Part shown: piece after piece, positions 62,928 through 64,000 of the stretch
Layout: every line of letters starts with the position of its first letter
Position numbering within the stretch: the first letter of the stretch is position 1
Assembly (NCBI RefSeq): GCF_001698225.1
Contig: NZ_CP016594.1
Span: forward strand, 1,612,001 to 1,676,000
Direction of reading: 5' to 3'
Source: Gordonia terrae
GTDB lineage: Bacteria > Actinomycetota > Actinomycetes > Mycobacteriales > Mycobacteriaceae
Length of the DNA stretch: 64,000 nt
Notes under the pieces: generated by a model
Databases searched by the model: none
Seen by the model: the letters and a program-made list of their open reading frames with translations, nothing else
Told to the model about the DNA's origin: nothing
Made by a program: the position numbers and the translations under genes

Positions 62928-63872
62928 ATGAGTGCGACGGATAAAGCTGGTTTCAGTGAGTACGACGGTGTACCCAACACTCCGCCGATCCCGCGTACGG
63001 CGGTCGTCCCGGCAGCCGGGTTGGGCACGAGGTTCCTGCCGGCCACCAAGACGGTTCCCAAGGAATTGCTCCCCGTGGTCGACACCCCGGGCATCGAGCT
63101 GGTCGCCGAGGAGGCCAAGGCGGCCGGCGCCGATCGTCTGCTCATCGTCACCTCGCCCGGCAAGGACGGCGTGGTCGCCCACTTCGTCGAGGATCTCGTC
63201 CTGGAGAACACACTCGCCACGCGCGGCAAGGAGTCGATGCTGGCGAAGGTGCGCAAGGCGCCCAACCTGCTCGAGGTCGCCTCGGTCGTCCAGGAGAAGC
63301 CGCTCGGCCTGGGTCATGCGGTCGGGTGCGTGGAGAGCTACCTCGACGACGACGAGGACGCCGTCGCGGTCCTGCTGCCCGACGATCTGGTCCTGCCCGG
63401 CGGTGTCCTGGAGGTCATGGCCCGCACGCGGCAGCGCCGAGGTGGGTCGGTCCTGTGTGCCATCGAGGTCCCCGAAGAACGGATCAGCGCGTACGGCGTC
63501 TTCGACGTCGAGCCGCTGCCCGATGCCAACAACCCCAACGTGATGCGGCTCAAGGGCATGGTCGAGAAGCCCGAACCGCAGGACGCGCCGTCGAATCTCG
63601 CCGCCGCGGGCCGCTACATCCTGGACCGCAAGATCTTCGACGCGCTGCGGCGCATCGAGCCCGGGGCCGGCGGTGAGCTTCAACTCACCGACGCGATCGC
63701 GCTGCTCATCGAGGAGGGCGAGCCGGTTCACGTCGTCGTGCACCACGGCACCCGGCACGATCTCGGCAACCCCGGCGGTTACCTGAAGGCCGCCGTCGAC
63801 TTCGCCCTCGACCGTGACGATTACGGCCCCGATCTGCGCGAGTGGCTGGAGAAGCGACTCGCCGACAGCTGA
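62928..63872 (+). CDS. galU: UTP-glucose-1-phosphate uridylyltransferase
   Basis: A 314-residue nucleotidyltransferase making UDP-glucose. The N-terminal signature TAVVPAAGLGTRFLPATKTV with KELLPVVD is intact; further landmarks are VQEKPLGLGHAV, LLPDDLV, and GMVEKPEPQDAPSNLAA with the active-site Lys. UDP-glucose feeds galactan and trehalose synthesis in mycolata. ATG 62928 lies next to the divergent cyclo-ligase gene. The 128 bp after its stop contain no recognisable gene within the window. Confidence 0.94.
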   Translation: MSATDKAGFSEYDGVPNTPPIPRTAVVPAAGLGTRFLPATKTVPKELLPVVDTPGIELVAEEAKAAGADRLLIVTSPGKDGVVAHFVEDLVLENTLATRGKESMLAKVRKAPNLLEVASVVQEKPLGLGHAVGCVESYLDDDEDAVAVLLPDDLVLPGGVLEVMARTRQRRGGSVLCAIEVPEERISAYGVFDVEPLPDANNPNVMRLKGMVEKPEPQDAPSNLAAAGRYILDRKIFDALRRIEPGAGGELQLTDAIALLIEEGEPVHVVVHHGTRHDLGNPGGYLKAAVDFALDRDDYGPDLREWLEKRLADS

Positions 63873-64000
63873 GTCGGCGCCGCGATCGACGGTTGCATCC
63901 GCGCGCCTCGCACGCCGAGGCGGGAGTGCTCGATAACGTCTCCGACGTGTTGTATCGAGTGCACGACGCGCCGCGGGCTGTCGTCTGCACGTTCCGGTGC

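Noticed and set aside
63873-64000. Start of a moeA-like gene after galU
   Set aside because: The M. tuberculosis order predicts moeA here, but the visible 128 bp do not encode a recognisable MoeA N-terminus in any frame.

Overview
The window is GC-rich chromosomal DNA from a mycolic-acid-containing actinomycete (order Mycobacteriales/Corynebacteriales). Gordonia or a close relative is the best guess. Supporting evidence: MspA-type mycomembrane porins, an antigen-85/mycolyltransferase-type secreted esterase, MprAB-PepD, and gene order recalled from Mycobacterium tuberculosis. The core genes follow the M. tuberculosis stretch from about Rv0954 to Rv0993: Rv0954-type protein, perM, purN, purH, then Rv0958/Rv0959-type AAA+VWA pair, rpmF, mprA, mprB, pepD, moaB2, mscL, fmdB/ruc, 5-formyl-THF cyclo-ligase, galU. 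The species assignment and synteny are from memory, not from a search.

Layout. 0-4.3 kb: end of a leucine/acyl-CoA catabolic cluster (CitE-like lyase, acyl-CoA ligase, acetoacetyl-CoA synthetase). 4.5-9.8 kb: divisome-linked membrane proteins and purine synthesis (purN-purH). 9.8-18.4 kb: an accessory block between purH and the AAA/VWA pair, holding a TauE/SafE exporter, a DUF222-HNH gene with 21-bp iterons upstream, a sulfonate/taurine importer plus TauD-type dioxygenase, and an ArsR-SRPBCC module with two operators. 18.5-22 kb: MoxR-like ATPase and VWA protein. 22-27.5 kb: membrane proteins with low-complexity tails, an AEC transporter, L32 and a TRIC-like channel. 27.5-31.9 kb: a decayed DUF559 gene between two palindromic repeats, then a divergent SDR / AurF-type diiron oxygenase / ferredoxin-reductase cassette. 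32-40.7 kb: assimilatory nitrate and nitrite reduction (NirBD, and a nitrate reductase fused to a CysJ-like flavoprotein). 40.8-45.9 kb: MprAB envelope-stress system, PepD, MoaB2. 46-55.5 kb: an envelope island with two porins, three ABC exporters, a secreted mycolyltransferase-like enzyme and four tiny acidic peptide genes. 55.7-64 kb: GNAT, MscL, SAF protein, NhaA, AGCS symporter, CIRCE-controlled FmdB/Ruc, cyclo-ligase, GalU.

The most novel part is the 47.8-55.5 kb locus. Four unannotated genes encode leaderless 27-33-residue peptides. Each has a good Shine-Dalgarno sequence, each has a side-chain net charge of -6, and three share an LVTGS/LLTGS motif. They lie on the same strand upstream of a heterodimeric ABC exporter with one degenerate ATP site and of a secreted mycolyltransferase-type hydrolase. 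The arrangement recalls the signal-peptide-less, O-mycoloylated PorA/PorH peptides of Corynebacterium, whose export route is unknown. I propose, as inference only, a peptide export and mycolation system for the outer membrane.

Other points of note: a roughly 40-bp dispersed repeat in at least five intergenic places, a 113-bp tandem repeat beside the nitrate reductase gene, a near-perfect CIRCE element upstream of fmdB, a candidate MprA box, and several genes with unusual starts. I saw no rRNA, tRNA, CRISPR array or complete insertion sequence.
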